Origin: Hippophae tibetana
Lineage: Eukaryota > Streptophyta > Magnoliopsida > Rosales > Elaeagnaceae
NCBI GenBank assembly: GCA_037013495.1
Contig: CM072812.1
Location: forward strand, 38,747,001-38,811,000
Length of the DNA stretch: 64,000 nucleotides
Direction of reading: 5' to 3'
Below the pieces are notes generated by a model. The model did not search any database. It was not told the DNA's origin and saw nothing but the letters and a program-made list of their open reading frames with translations. This document shows positions 32,829 through 43,731 of this stretch, piece by piece. Within the stretch, counting starts at the first letter, position 1. The number at the start of each line of letters is the position of its first letter. A program made the translations under genes and the position numbers.

Positions 32829-34173
32829 ATGCGTGGTAGGAGATCCTTAGGAAACCCCCTTACACCATATGTAAATAATATTCATAAATTTAAACAAGTG
32901 TCAACAAAACTGGATTCCACCCATCAACTTGTTTTTGAGCCAAACATAGAACCAAGTCTTAATCCTTTACTAGAACTGAAAGAAATGGAAGAAAACCAAC
33001 ATGTTAGGAAAACCACTATGAAGGAGTTTGCAAGACCGGTGATTGGCACGGCAACTGCTGCTATCCAGTTGGGTGAGGCTGCTCGGAATTATGACCTAAA
33101 AAATATTCATTTTTCTATGCTTCCTTCCTTTTATGGGCTACCTAATGAAGATTCTCTTTCCTTCATGAGAGATTTCTATGCTACGGTCCAAACATTCCCT
33201 CTCGGTATTCTAAACGAGGATCAACTTAGAATGAGATGTTTCCCCTACACCTTAAAGGATAAGGCCAAAACTTGGTTAATGTCACTTCCCCCAGGTTCTC
33301 GGAATGACATGGGAGAACATTTACAATAAATTCATGGGAAAATTCTATTCCCATCAAAAAACATCAGAGTTGAGAGGAAAGATTGCTACTTTCTCTCAGA
33401 TGGAAGGAGAACCATTCCATGAAGCTTGGGATAGGTTCAAAATGTTTCTCACTCAATGTCCCCATCACAGCTTTCCCCTGCAGTTGCAGAACCAATTCTT
33501 TTACGATGGACTTACACAACAATGTCAGTTCATTGTCGACAATGCTGCAGGAGGAGCAATGGGAGAAAAGACTACCTCAGAGACGTATAACCTCTTTGAG
33601 ATGTTGGGTGCTAATTCCCAACAGAAAAGCTCTCGAGTGAGAAAAGCTGGAGTTCATGAAATCGACTCCAGTAATGAAGTTCAACAACAACTTGTTCAAC
33701 TAACCAAGCAAGTTGCCCTTCTCACTACACAAACCAACACCAATAATGAACAATATGGTTTGTATAGCAACATGGGACATGGTACTGAAGCCTGTCCATA
33801 TCAAGGAGAAACAACAACTGGACCTGAACAGGTTAATGTGTTGGGAGCATATCAACAGAGACCAAGGTTTGACCCCAATTCAAATACCTATAATCCTGGG
33901 TGGAGAAATCATCCAAATTTTTCCTGGAGGCAAAACAACCCTCCTTTCACTCAAAGCTCAAACCAACCAGGCCAGTAATTCCACCCACCTATTCCAAGAA
34001 GCATTCCCAATAAACCAACCCTGGAGGACAACTTGAATTCTTTTATTCAAGTTTGTAGGGATAACCAATCTAAAACCAATCAACGGTTGGACTCTGTGGA
34101 AGCTTCTATCAAAAAGGTGGAAGTTCAAGTAGAACAGTTAGTTGAACATTTGCAAAAACAAAGCAAAGACTAA
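32829..34173 (+). pseudogene. Element C gag1, a stand-alone gag
   Basis: ATG at 32829 (MRGRRSLGN...). The N-terminal frame reads to 33329 and carries L-P-S-F-Y-G-L-P-N-E-D and R-M-R-C-F-P-Y-T-L-K-D-K-A. A one-base shift near 33297-33304 moves to the frame with F-Y-S-H-Q-K-T, E-A-W-D-R-F-K-M-F-L and F-F-Y-D-G-L-T. Near 33755-33795 the zinc knuckle has lost its first two cysteines (both Tyr; x2-x4-H-x4-C spacing kept). A stop at 33976-33978 precedes a coiled-coil-like tail ending at TAA 34171-34173. Element C's gag2 is clearly related but well diverged. No protease follows, unlike normal Athila gag-pol. Confidence 0.88.
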
Positions 34174-34579
34174 TTTGATAGTCAAATTAATTCAATGAAG
34201 AGGAGACATTGAGTTTTTCATTCTGCAATCTCCAAGCAACGTCTTACTAGAAGACGATAAATTTTAGTCCTACATGGGAGGTCACCCATTATTGTATTTT
34301 CCTTTGTTTTAGTTTTATTTTGCGTGTAATAAAATTCAAATGAAATAAATTCGTTTGTTTCAAAAATTGTGTCCATTCGTTAAAATTAAAATTAAAAAAA
34401 AAACAAAACAAAACAAAAAAAAAAACAAAACTAAAATTTAGGTTCCTTGCACTTTTTTGCTTTAAGCCTTTACGTTTTATCAAGTTATAAATATTTCTTA
34501 GAGATATCTACTATTGTTTTTTTAAGAGCAAAATGTTGATACACAATAGGGGGAGGATCATTTTCAACTACAAACAACC
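34174..34579 (+). other. Intergag spacer with double hairpin
   Basis: About 400 bp between gag1 and gag2. It begins with the post-ORF double hairpin: CGTCTT/AAGACG (34240-34245 with 34251-34256) and ATGGG/CCCAT (34274-34278 with 34285-34289). A-rich low-complexity DNA follows, and a purine tract agggggagga at 34549-34558 lies about 20 bases before the gag2 ATG. It resembles a shortened copy of the 3' non-coding domain found after pol. Confidence 0.75.
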
Positions 34580-36178
34580 ATGGGAGATGCTGAAGATAGG
34601 CGGAAAAAGATGAAAGACTATACAATGCCAATCATTGGCAATGTAACTTCCGGCATCCAATTACAAGAGGCTGCAAGGAATTATGAATTGAAAAAGATTC
34701 ATTATTCTTTGTTGCCTTCCTTTTACGGTATCCCTAATGAAGACCCTTTGCATTTCATTCGAGAATTCTATGCTATTGTCCAAACCTTTCCACTACATGC
34801 AATTAATGAAGATCAACTTAGGATGAGGTGTTTTCCTTACACCCTCAAAGATAAAGCTTGGTCATGGTTCATTACTCTATAGTCAGGTTCTCTTAAAACT
34901 TGGGAGGCAGTCTATGAAATTTTTATGGGTAGGTTCTATTCCCATCAAAAGACTGTTGATCTAAGAACAAAGATAGCAACATTTTCTCAAATGTATGAAG
35001 AGCCCTTTCATGAAGCTTGGGAACGATTCAAACTCCTTTTCATTCAATGTCAAAATCATAGCTTTCCATTACAGCTACAAAACCAATTCTTTTATGATGG
35101 ATTGGCACTGCAGAATCAATACATGGTTGATAATGCTGCTGGAGGTGCTGTAGGAGAAAAGACCGCAGAGGAAACCTATAATCTTTATGAGCTATTGGGT
35201 TCTAATTCCCAACAAAGAGGTGGTAGAAGGAAAGCAAGGGTCAATGAATTTGGCTCTGATAATGAGATAACCTTGCAACTTGCTGAATTGACTAAACAAG
35301 TGCAATTTCTCACTACCCACCAAATTTCAAATCAAGAGGTATGTGAAGTGTGTTGTTCAATTGGGCATGGTACTCATAATTGTTCAAATACTTGTGATTC
35401 TAGTGTCGATGCCATAGAGGAGGTCCAATCTTTTCAAAGGTATCATCCAAACACGTATAATCACCCAGCCTACACCCAATATCCAACACTAAGGTCGGAT
35501 AACAACCACCCTTACCCACCAAGCCAATCTTTTAAGCCAACCTTAGAAGATAGCTTGAATGCTTTTATTCAAGTTAGTCATGACAACCAATTGATGACTA
35601 ATCAAAGGTTGAACACCATGGAGGCTTCGGTTAAAAGGATTGAATCTAAAGTTGGGCAACTGGCTGAACAAATGCAAAAGAAAGAACCAGGAAAGTTGCC
35701 CAGTCAACCAGAACAAGCAAAGGATGTAAGAACCCTTCGAAGTGGTAAGGTAGTCAATACCAGTTTACCTGAAATCTCTAACAATCTACCTTGTAGTTCA
35801 GGTAACAAAGAAGGCGATATTCTAATCTCGCAAAAAGGAGAAACAAGTGTTAAACTTAACAAGCCTTCTGAAAAACTCATTGGGGGGTTATCTGACACCC
35901 CCAAAATTCAAAAGACAACAGAACCACACCAGATGCAAGTACCTTTTCCCCACCGGTTAAAAGAATCCAAACAAGATAAGCAATTCTATGATCTTTTTAA
36001 TATGCTCTCTAAAGTAAATATCAATTTACCATTATTAGAAGTGATCATGAATGTGCCCTCATATGCCAAGTTTTTCAAAGAGTTGAACACTAAGAAAAGG
36101 AGGTATGAACTAAATGAACGAGTAGTAGTATCAGAAATTTCTAGCGCTGTACTTCAGCACAAACTACCCCTAAGTTGA
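34580..36178 (+). pseudogene. Element C gag2
   Basis: ATG at 34580, with one TAG at 34880-34882 in an otherwise single frame to 36178. Blocks: L-P-S-F-Y-G-I-P-N-E-D, R-M-R-C-F-P-Y-T-L-K-D-K-A, F-Y-S-H-Q-K-T, E-A-W-E-R-F-K and an intact zinc knuckle C-x2-C-x4-H-x4-C at about 35342-35386. A K/E-rich linker leads to A-V-L-Q-H-K-L-P. There a C-run at about 36164-36167 is one base short, so the frame ends in a stop instead of entering protease. In an intact element gag2 and pol would be one polyprotein. Confidence 0.9.
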
Positions 36179-38475
36179 AAGACCCTGGAAGTTTTATTAT
36201 AAACATAACTATGGGGGATAGGAAGGTTGCTAAAGCAATGCTTGATTTAGGTGCTAGTATAAATTTGATGCCCTACTCTATATTCTTACAGCTCAATCTA
36301 GGGGATTTAAAACCCACAACTATGTCCTTTCAACTTGCAGATAGATCTCTTAAATATCCAGAGGGAATAGTTGAGGATGTGTTGGTACAGGTAGACAAAC
36401 TGATAATACCTGTTGACTTTGTGGTTCTGGATATGCAAGAAAATCCAGCATTGGACAGAGAGCAAACAATATTGCTTGGTAGACCATTTATGGCAACTAC
36501 TAAAACTATTATTGATGTTTAAGATGGAAATTTGACAATGACAGTCTTAGGAGAGACTGTTCATTTTAAAGTTTTTGATTCTTCACCTTTTCCTTCTATT
36601 TTTGCCATCGATGAAATATTCGATATTGATCCTTTGGATAATCTTGTCCAAAGCACCTTTTTCCAAACCAGAATAGAAGACAAGCTTGAAACTGTTCTTA
36701 CACTTGAAAAGGTCGAAGAAGATTTAGATGAAGAAATTAAGGGGTACCTTGAACGACTAGACAATAATGAAGTAATGACAAAATCTAGTACACTTTTAAA
36801 TCTACCCAGTTCTTCATCTATTAAAGAAGCCAATCCACCTGAACTTGAACTCAAAGACTTACCAGAGCACTTAAAATATGTGTTTTTGGGAGAAGGAGAA
36901 AGTTATCCAGTGATAATTTCTTCAACCTTGACCAAACCACAAGAAAAGGAACTCATCAAAGTGCTTAAACAGTTTAAGAAATCTATAGGTTGGAGTATAG
37001 AGGATATAAGAGGCATTAGTCCAACAATGTGTATGCACAAGATCAACTTGGAGGATGGTGCTAAACCTGTACGAGAGGCCCAAAGAAGACTAAACCCAAA
37101 CATGCAAGAGGTAGTTAAAAAAGAAATTCTTAAATTATTAGAAGAAGGGATTATCTATCCTATTGCGGATAGTAAGTGGGTTAGTCCAGTGCATGTGGTA
37201 CCAAAAAAATCTGGGATAACAGTTGTTAAAAATGACAAAAGTGAATTAGTGCCCACTAGAATAATCACTGGATGGAGAATGTGTATAGATTTTAGGAAAC
37301 TAAATTTATATACGAAAAAGGATCACTTTCCTCTTCCATTCATTGATCAAATGTTGGAAAGATTAGCTGGGCACGAATTTTACTATTTTTTGGATGGATT
37401 GTCTGGATATTATCAAGTACCCATAGCACCAGAAGATCAAGAAAAGACCACATTTACATGTCCTTTTGGGACATTTGCTTTTCGTAGAATGCCATTTGGG
37501 TTATGCAATGCCCCTGCCACTTTCCAGAGATGCATGATATCTATTTTCTCGGACATGGTGGAAAAATTCATTGAGATTTTCATGGACGATTTCTCTGTCT
37601 TTGGGAACTCATTTGATGATTGCTTACATAAATTGACTTTGGTTTTAGAAAGATGCATTGAATGCAATCTCACCCTTAGTTGGGAGAAAAGTCATTTTAT
37701 GGTTCAACAAGGGATAGTTTTAGGACATATAATTTCAAACAAGGGTATTGAAGTTGATAAGGCAAAAGTTGAATTGATATCCAAACTACCTCCCCCTACA
37801 TCTGTGAAGGGGATAAGAAGCTTCTTAGGACATGTAGGATTTTACAGACGATTTATTAAAGATTTCTCTAAAATAAGTCGTCCCTTATGTAACTTGCTAT
37901 CCAAAGATGCTTATTTTGATTTCAACAATGACTGCCTTATTTCCTTTAATACCTTGAAAGATAAACTAACATTTACCCATGTTATTATGGCACCAAACTG
38001 GTCTTTACCTTTTGAAATAATGTGTGACGCTTCTGATTATGCTATAGGAGCAGTCTTGGGACAAAGAGTGGATAAGCGTTTGCATGTCATCTACTATGCT
38101 AGCAAAACACTTAATGATGCCCAAATGAATTATACCACCACTGAAAAGGAATTCTTGGCTATAGTGTTTTCTTTAGACAAATTTCGGTCTTATTTAGTAG
38201 GATCTAAAGTGATTGTGCATTCTGATCATGCTGCTTTAAGATACCTATTAAGTAAACCAAATGCCAAGCCAAGATTAATCAAGTGGGTCTTACTCTTACA
38301 AGAATTTGACCTAGAAATCAAGGATAAGAAAGGCAGTGAAAACTTAGTAGCTGACCATTTGTCTAGGTTTATTTCTGACTTCAATTCTCTTAAAGATGAG
38401 AGTAATGAAGATATAGTTGAAACCTTTCCTGATGAACAGTTAAATGTGATAGATGTCAAAGAACAGGAAACATAA
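36175..38475 (+). pseudogene. Element C protease, reverse transcriptase and RNase H
   Basis: Open 36175-36522 (protease: active site D-L-G-A-S-I-N-L-M-P at about 36244-36273 and L-L-G-R-P-F near 36475-36490), TAA at 36520-36522, then in the same frame 647 open codons. In that segment RT spans about residues 170-470 with [26 protein letters not shown] and the catalytic F-M-D-D at residue 350 (Phe for Tyr is normal in Athila). RNase H spans about 490-610 with C-D-A-S-D-Y, T-E-K-E-F-L-A and H-S-D-H-A-A-L. All catalytic residues I can see are present. The stop at 38473-38475 lies at a deletion junction into integrase. Confidence 0.93.
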
Positions 38476-39423
38476 GCAAAAGAGATGAAATGCCTTTGAC
38501 ATCTAATTTAGTTGTTGAACTCTTTGATGTATGGGGGATTGACTTTATATGTCCTTTTCCCCCATCTAATGGTTTTCAATACATTTTGGTTGCTGTGGAT
38601 TATGTATCCAAGTGGGTAGAAGCTATCCCCACCAAAACCAATGATGCTAATGTTGTTGTGAAATTCTTGAAAGATTTAATATTCAGCAGGTTCAGAACGC
38701 CTAGAGCTATAATAAGTGATGGAGGTAGCCATTTTTGTAACAAACTCTTTGATGGAGTACTAAACAAGTACAACATCACACATAAAGTAGCTACTCCATA
38801 TCATCCTCAAACTTCCGGTTTAGTGGAAGTAAGTAATAGGAAAATTAAGGGAATATTGGAACGCACTGTGCGTCCTTCAAGGAAGGATTGGGCATTTAAG
38901 TTAAATGATGCCTTATGGGCATACCGCACTGCTTACAAAACACCTATTGGGATGAGCCCTTACCGGTTAATCTTTGGGAAAGCGTGCCACCTTCCAGTTG
39001 AACTTGAACACAAGGCTTACTGGGCAATTAAAGAGTTAAACATGGATTTAGATAAAGCAGGTGAAAAACGATTACTCCAGCTTCATGAGTTGGAAGAAAT
39101 TAGGAATGAAGCCTATGAGAATGCCAAATTATACAAAGAGCGTACTAAGCGCTATCATGACAAGAGGCTAGTTCCTAAGACTTTTCACCGTGGAATGAAA
39201 GTTCTTTTATTTAACTCTCGTTTGAGATTGTTTCCAGGAAAGCTGAGATAAAGATGGGATGGACCATTCAAAATAGTTCAGGTATTTGAACATGGAGTAG
39301 TAGAACTATTGGACTCCAAGACACAAAAAAACGTTCAAAGTCAATGGCTATCGTGTCAAGCCTTATTTAGAAGAACCAAACAACATTGCTGAAATGGATT
39401 GCATTTGGCTGAGTAACCCTTAG
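38467..39423 (+). pseudogene. Element C integrase lacking its zinc-binding domain
   Basis: In a new frame the sequence starts directly at [13 protein letters not shown]. The N-terminal HHCC zinc region and preceding ~100 residues, present in element A (11810-12150), are missing, so a deletion of about 300 bp sits at 38465-38490. The catalytic core is intact: Asp in W-G-I-D-F, Asp in I-I-S-D-G-G, Glu in G-L-V-E-V-S-N. Downstream come [10 protein letters not shown] and the [12 protein letters not shown] block. Further lesions are TAA at 39249-39251 and an extra A in the A-run near 39326-39332. The natural end is TAG at 39421-39423. Confidence 0.9.
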
Positions 39424-39435
39424 CACCAAAAAGAT

Positions 39436-39483
39436 ACGTCTTGCTAAGACGTTAAACTAAGCGCTGGATGGGAGGCAAGCCAT
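39436..39483 (+). other. Post-ORF double hairpin, C pol copy
   Basis: Perfect 7-bp stem ACGTCTT/AAGACGT (39436-39442 with 39446-39452) around a 3-base loop, then gttaaactaagcgctgg and stem ATGG/CCAT (39468-39471 with 39480-39483) around gaggcaag. It starts 13 bases after the integrase stop. Confidence 0.8.
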
Positions 39484-41331
39484 CATTTTAGGTAATTTTT
39501 TGTTTCATTTACTTAATTTTATTGTTTATTTTAGTTTAATTAAATGTGAATAATTTTTAAAATTGTTAAAACTAAAAATATTTGTTGAGATGTTAGAAGT
39601 TCACAGCGATCTGTTTGTATACACTTTAATGATGAATATGATAGATGCACCTACATTTCTTCATTACTACTTACACATTCTCAAGAAATAGGTAATCTTT
39701 CTCCTCTTTTCTCTTTATCTTTAATTTGCAGTTGTTACATTGAAGACAATGTAAGTTCTAGGTTGGGGGTGGTGAAAAGTTACCATGCTTAATAATAAAA
39801 AAAAATTAAAGCAAACAAACAAAAAAAAATTTCTCACAAAAATTTATCATTTCTTTAAATCAAATTTAAGTAAATAATTAAGTCTTTGGTACTGTTAGAT
39901 TAATTTTTGAAAACATATCATGAAATATTTTGTAATTATTTTTGATAATTAGTTAGTTTTTGTCATAACTAGTATTTCTTGATAAAATGTGGAAATTATA
40001 TTAAACCCAAAATCGGTGTTTAAGAATTTTTTTTAGTGGAGACTACCTTTGTGAGATATAATTTGAGCCTAATTTCTTTTATTCAAAGTGAAATATATAT
40101 TTTTTCTACTCCAAACACATTTCTTATTTATTCAAATTTTTAGATGATCTCTATAGGTATTAGCATTGAATGTATGAATTTTTTCTCATCTTAATAGAGT
40201 ATCATATATTTTTTATTATTATTTTTGTTTAGATTAAACGATTTGAGTAGAAATTGATAGTATATGCTTATATCTCATTCATGCATGACTGCTACAAAAA
40301 CAAAAAGACATATCTGGGGTTACCTAAACCAAGATCAAATAGAAAAGCCACAAAATTAACCACTCACCAAAATCCAAAAAAATGTACAATCTGTACATGG
40401 GTTGACTCTCTAAAATATACATATATTGAAAAAAATATATATCTTCAGAAAAAAAATGGAGAGATAAAAAAATATAGTATCATCTACATATTATGACCCA
40501 CATTGCCTACAAAGTTGTGAGTAAAGACTAATTACAAAAGAAATATATAGGAAGTAATTCCCTAAAAAGTCATTGCAATTTCTTTATTTGTAAAAAGCAT
40601 ATATCTTGAAATTCTTTCTTAATGATTTTGATTTATGCATGAAAATAATTTGTATATATGATATCTTTATAATTTATACATTCGATTCCTTTCATGAGAT
40701 CAATGTTAAAATAACACTTTGAGCCTTTATTCTTTATACATATGCGAACATATTAGTTCATTTCTATACATCAACTCTTTCGCATATAAATTAGTATGAG
40801 TGTTTGAACCCATAGGATTCAGTGTTTTGAGAGTATTGACTTGTGAGGAATAGAGTCAAAGCGAATTCTGATTCATGACACTGAAATTGGATAAAATTAA
40901 ATTGATACATTTTTGATAGGAAATATGAAAATGATTTTTGACTAATTATTATAATAAATCATGATTGTTTAAAGAGATTAAAATAACTTATGCTTGAGAT
41001 TTTAATTATGATCTTAAAGGAGATTAAAAAAGTATGAGACATTTTTGTGATATGTTGTTTTCTTTTATTCTTAAATTAATTTTTGATTTTTTTTGTAATT
41101 TTAGTTTTTGATTTGATTATTTTTATTGTTTCTTTTGATTTTAGTTCAATGTTTTTGGGTATCATTACTGAAAACCCTCACGAGACTCAAACTCGTCCAC
41201 TAGGGTAACCTAGGGGTTTAAAGGCTTGTTGCATAGGCCAAATGCAACCGTTTCAATCCACGAAAGTGATTTATGATAGTTTAATTTTTAGTTTTTATCG
41301 CTTCTCTTGCTAAGGGACTAGCAAGAAGTTG
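39484..41331 (+). mobile_element. Element C non-coding 3' domain
   Basis: About 1.85 kb, no envelope-like gene. It contains an internal polypurine-like tract ggttgggggtggtg at 39761-39774 preceded by gaagacaatgtaag, stretches shared with element A's 3' domain, and the conserved hairpin box at 41150-41226. The open frame at 40254-40496 is low-complexity K/Y/I-rich translation without homology cues. Confidence 0.75.
41150..41226 (+). other. Conserved Athila 3' hairpin box, C copy
   Basis: Best-paired of three copies: outer arms CCCT/AGGG, inner arms ACGAG/CTCGT around actcaaa, followed by taaCCTAGGGGTTTAAAGG. It sits about 120 bp before the PPT. Confidence 0.7.
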
Positions 41332-41342
41332 GTTGGGGGTAG
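41332..41342 (+). other. Polypurine tract of element C
   Basis: The sequence ggttgggggtag directly abuts the 3' LTR start TGATAAGTGC at 41343, after the shared 'gactagcaagaagtt'. Confidence 0.8.
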
Positions 41343-43178
41343 TGATAAGTGCTCAAAAAGCACTAAAATAACCATGATTTTATACACATTAATTGATTAT
41401 AAATATATATATATTTATATGTTTTATCATATATTTATATAAATTTGTCTTTTTCGGAATCACGGGTATTTTTATTGTTTTTCAGGTATTTTGGCTTTAA
41501 AATGCAACTTAAAGACTCAAAGAGGAATACTGGAAGCAATACATCACAAATATATTAATAAATAAATGGGGAAAGGTAAACAAATATGGAAAAATTGGAT
41601 AAAATGGGTCAAAAAGGACAAAAATGTCAAAAAGGAGAAAATCACACCGCCGCGCCGCCCAACCGCCGCGCCCTAGCGCCCAGCTCCACCCCAAGCTGCG
41701 CGCGCGGTACTGTTCATCCGCCCCAAGCTGCACGCGGGGTACTGTTCACGTGCAGCTGCCCCCCGTCATGCTGACGTCATCAAATGATGTCAGCAATCAC
41801 TAATCCGCGTTTTTACATTTTTTTAACATTTTTTCTCTACTTTTTCTCTCCATCCTCACCTATAAATACCCCCTTCCCTTCACTTCAAAACACACCTCAA
41901 AACCATTCTTCTTTTCTCTTTCTTTCTCTCATTTCTTAGTTTTTAAGCTTTTCTTAGTTTCTTTCTTAGTTTCTAAGCTTTTCTTAGTTTCTTTCTTAGT
42001 TTTTAGTTCAATTCTCTTAGTTTTAGAGTTCTTCTCTTTTTGAGAGGAACTTGTAATGTTTTTGTAATAATTTAGCTTTTTGATTCAATAAATGGGAGTG
42101 CAAATTCCGCTTGGAGGTTTTCCAGCAACGGGAATAGCGTCGAAGTTCTATAAGGATTTTTTTTCTTTACAGTTATTTTTATGCTTTATTCTTACATGTT
42201 ATATTTAATTTGTCTGTGATTAAATTTAACTGTGCTGGCTGTTTATAAACATGATGTAATAATAACGTTGTTATGCTTGCAAAATATTAAATAGGTAAAA
42301 ATCTCTAAAATGAATTGATTTTGTTTTTATTCAAGATTTTATATTAAGAATGTTAGCGAGAAATATATTATTTTTCATTACAAACTTAAACCTGAAAATT
42401 AGATTTTAAGGTTTAGTTATCCGGTCTGATTTAGAGTAGTGCTCTTTTATTTGATGGTACAATCGCCCGGTAGTTAGAGTGAAGCTCTATTTCAAAAGTT
42501 TTTATAAGAATTATTACTGAAAATGTATTGACGACATGTTTTCAATAGTGGTTTTAAAACTTGAAAGTTAGTACTCGGATGACTAAATTCTTAGGTTTAA
42601 TTTGGACACCTTGAATAAAGTTTAAACTGTCTAACCCCACCAAAGGTGGCATTTAAATGGTTCATTTTCAATCTCTTAGAAAAAGGAATTAATTTAATTA
42701 ACCAAATTAGTTATCAACCCCACCCATAGGTGTTAATTGATTTTTTTAGTTAACAAAGAATATCTAACCCCACCAAAGGTGGTATTCATACAAAAAAGGG
42801 AGAATCAATAAATATCAATTCATATCTTTAATAACCTAAATAATATGAGCAATCATAATTAACTTAGTTATTATATCCATAAATACTCCGCCATTTTAAA
42901 TGATAAAATTTGCATGAATATTTATTGAATCTATGTTTATTTTTATGTAAGTAGATTAAAATACAAAACCCCAAAATATCGTGACAGGATGTTTATGATT
43001 TAATTTCGTTTTTAAAAATTTGAATAATAAATTAAAAACCGCATGCATTCCTTCCTTAGATCGACCTTGGGAGTATACTTATCATTTTCTTCGAAATGAT
43101 TTGTGCACTTGCGAGAGTTTTATAAATATTAAAACCAAAGTATTGGCAAGAATCAGTGATGCCGGTTTTCGCTCATCA
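41343..43178 (+). mobile_element. Element C 3' LTR
   Basis: 1836 bp, TGATAAGTGCTC...CGCTCATCA. Same modules as the 5' LTR with fewer GC-rich and CT-rich repeat units. TGACGTCA at 41772-41779, TATA box at 41861-41869. Followed by nine extra bases and the target repeat. Confidence 0.93.
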
Positions 43179-43193
43179 AGTTTTTGATGACAC

Positions 43194-43545
43194 GTGAAAG
43201 GACGTGCAGATATTTTGAGCGGTGCATGAGGGGGTGTGTGGTGTCTGATGGCCGCGATACTTCCATGGTTGTGTAGATCTAGTCGAGCCGATCACAGTGT
43301 TATATGCATAAAAATTATCGGAACAAGATTCACGGTGGCGGCAGTTATTGCAGTGGTCTGTGTGGTGCGGGACTCCTTAACAACGGTGACTGTAGTCGCA
43401 AAACCTAAGGACAATGGTTGAAAGACGTCGAAGGTTCAACGGTGAATGATTGCAGCGACTATTGTGACAGCGGAAGCAATAAGGGTTAAGTAACACCAGA
43501 AAAGACAAGATTGCTAGAAAGACAAGAATAGTGGCTCTGATACCA
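43194..43545 (-). mobile_element. Element D leader (distal part) and PBS
   Basis: Continuation of D's leader after the C insertion, GC-richer than its surroundings. At 43533-43545 the complement reads TGGTATCAGAGCC, a perfect 13-base initiator tRNA-Met primer site directly abutting the LTR. The plus-strand open frame at 43236-43421 is not a gene. Confidence 0.88.
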
Positions 43546-43731
43546 TGTTAGAAATACTTAATGATTGTATTCTATTCTTTGATTCAAATGAATATACATG
43601 GTTCCTTTATATAGGAATTACAAGTAAACTAGATATGTCTAAAGTAACTAAATATATATATGCCTAAATTAAATAGATATACATTAGCAGATATGTATAT
43701 ACATTAATATGTTACTAGATATACATTAACA
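43546..43731 (-). mobile_element. Element D 5' LTR
   Basis: 186 bp, plus-strand TGTTAGAAAT...CATTAACA, matching 25464-25647. On the minus strand it precedes the PBS at 43533-43545. The right flank CAGAA (43732-43736) pairs with CAAAA at 25459-25463. Confidence 0.93.

Larger units (their letters stand above)
29992..43187 (+). mobile_element. Element C: Athila retrotransposon with two gag genes
   Basis: 13.2-kb element inserted in the leader of element D. The order is 5' LTR, 6-base spacer, tRNA-Asp PBS, repeat-rich leader with twin hairpins, gag1, hairpins and spacer, gag2-protease-RT-RNase H-integrase, hairpins, 1.9-kb non-coding 3' domain, PPT, 3' LTR. The target duplication is TGACAC (29986-29991 and 43188-43193). 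Between the LTR terminus at 43178 and the right repeat lie nine extra bases (43179-43187), eight of which match the LTR-PBS spacer and PBS start. Reading frames carry few lesions, so it is the best-preserved element here, though not intact. Confidence 0.92.
25464..43731 (-). mobile_element. Element D: copia retrotransposon on the minus strand, split by element C
   Basis: Both short LTRs are present (25464-25647 and 43546-43731), with a perfect initiator tRNA-Met PBS, a PPT and all copia domains in the order gag-protease-integrase-RT-RNase H on the minus strand. Flanking 5-mers are CAAAA (25459-25463) and CAGAA (43732-43736), a target duplication with one change. Without the 13.2-kb insertion of element C, D would be about 5.1 kb, a normal copia length. 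The polyprotein has one frameshift and about ten stops, so it is dead. Confidence 0.92.

Noticed and set aside
33383-34036. Extra plus-strand frames overlapping gag1
   Set aside because: Out-of-frame shadows; the gag1 frame has the conserved family blocks.
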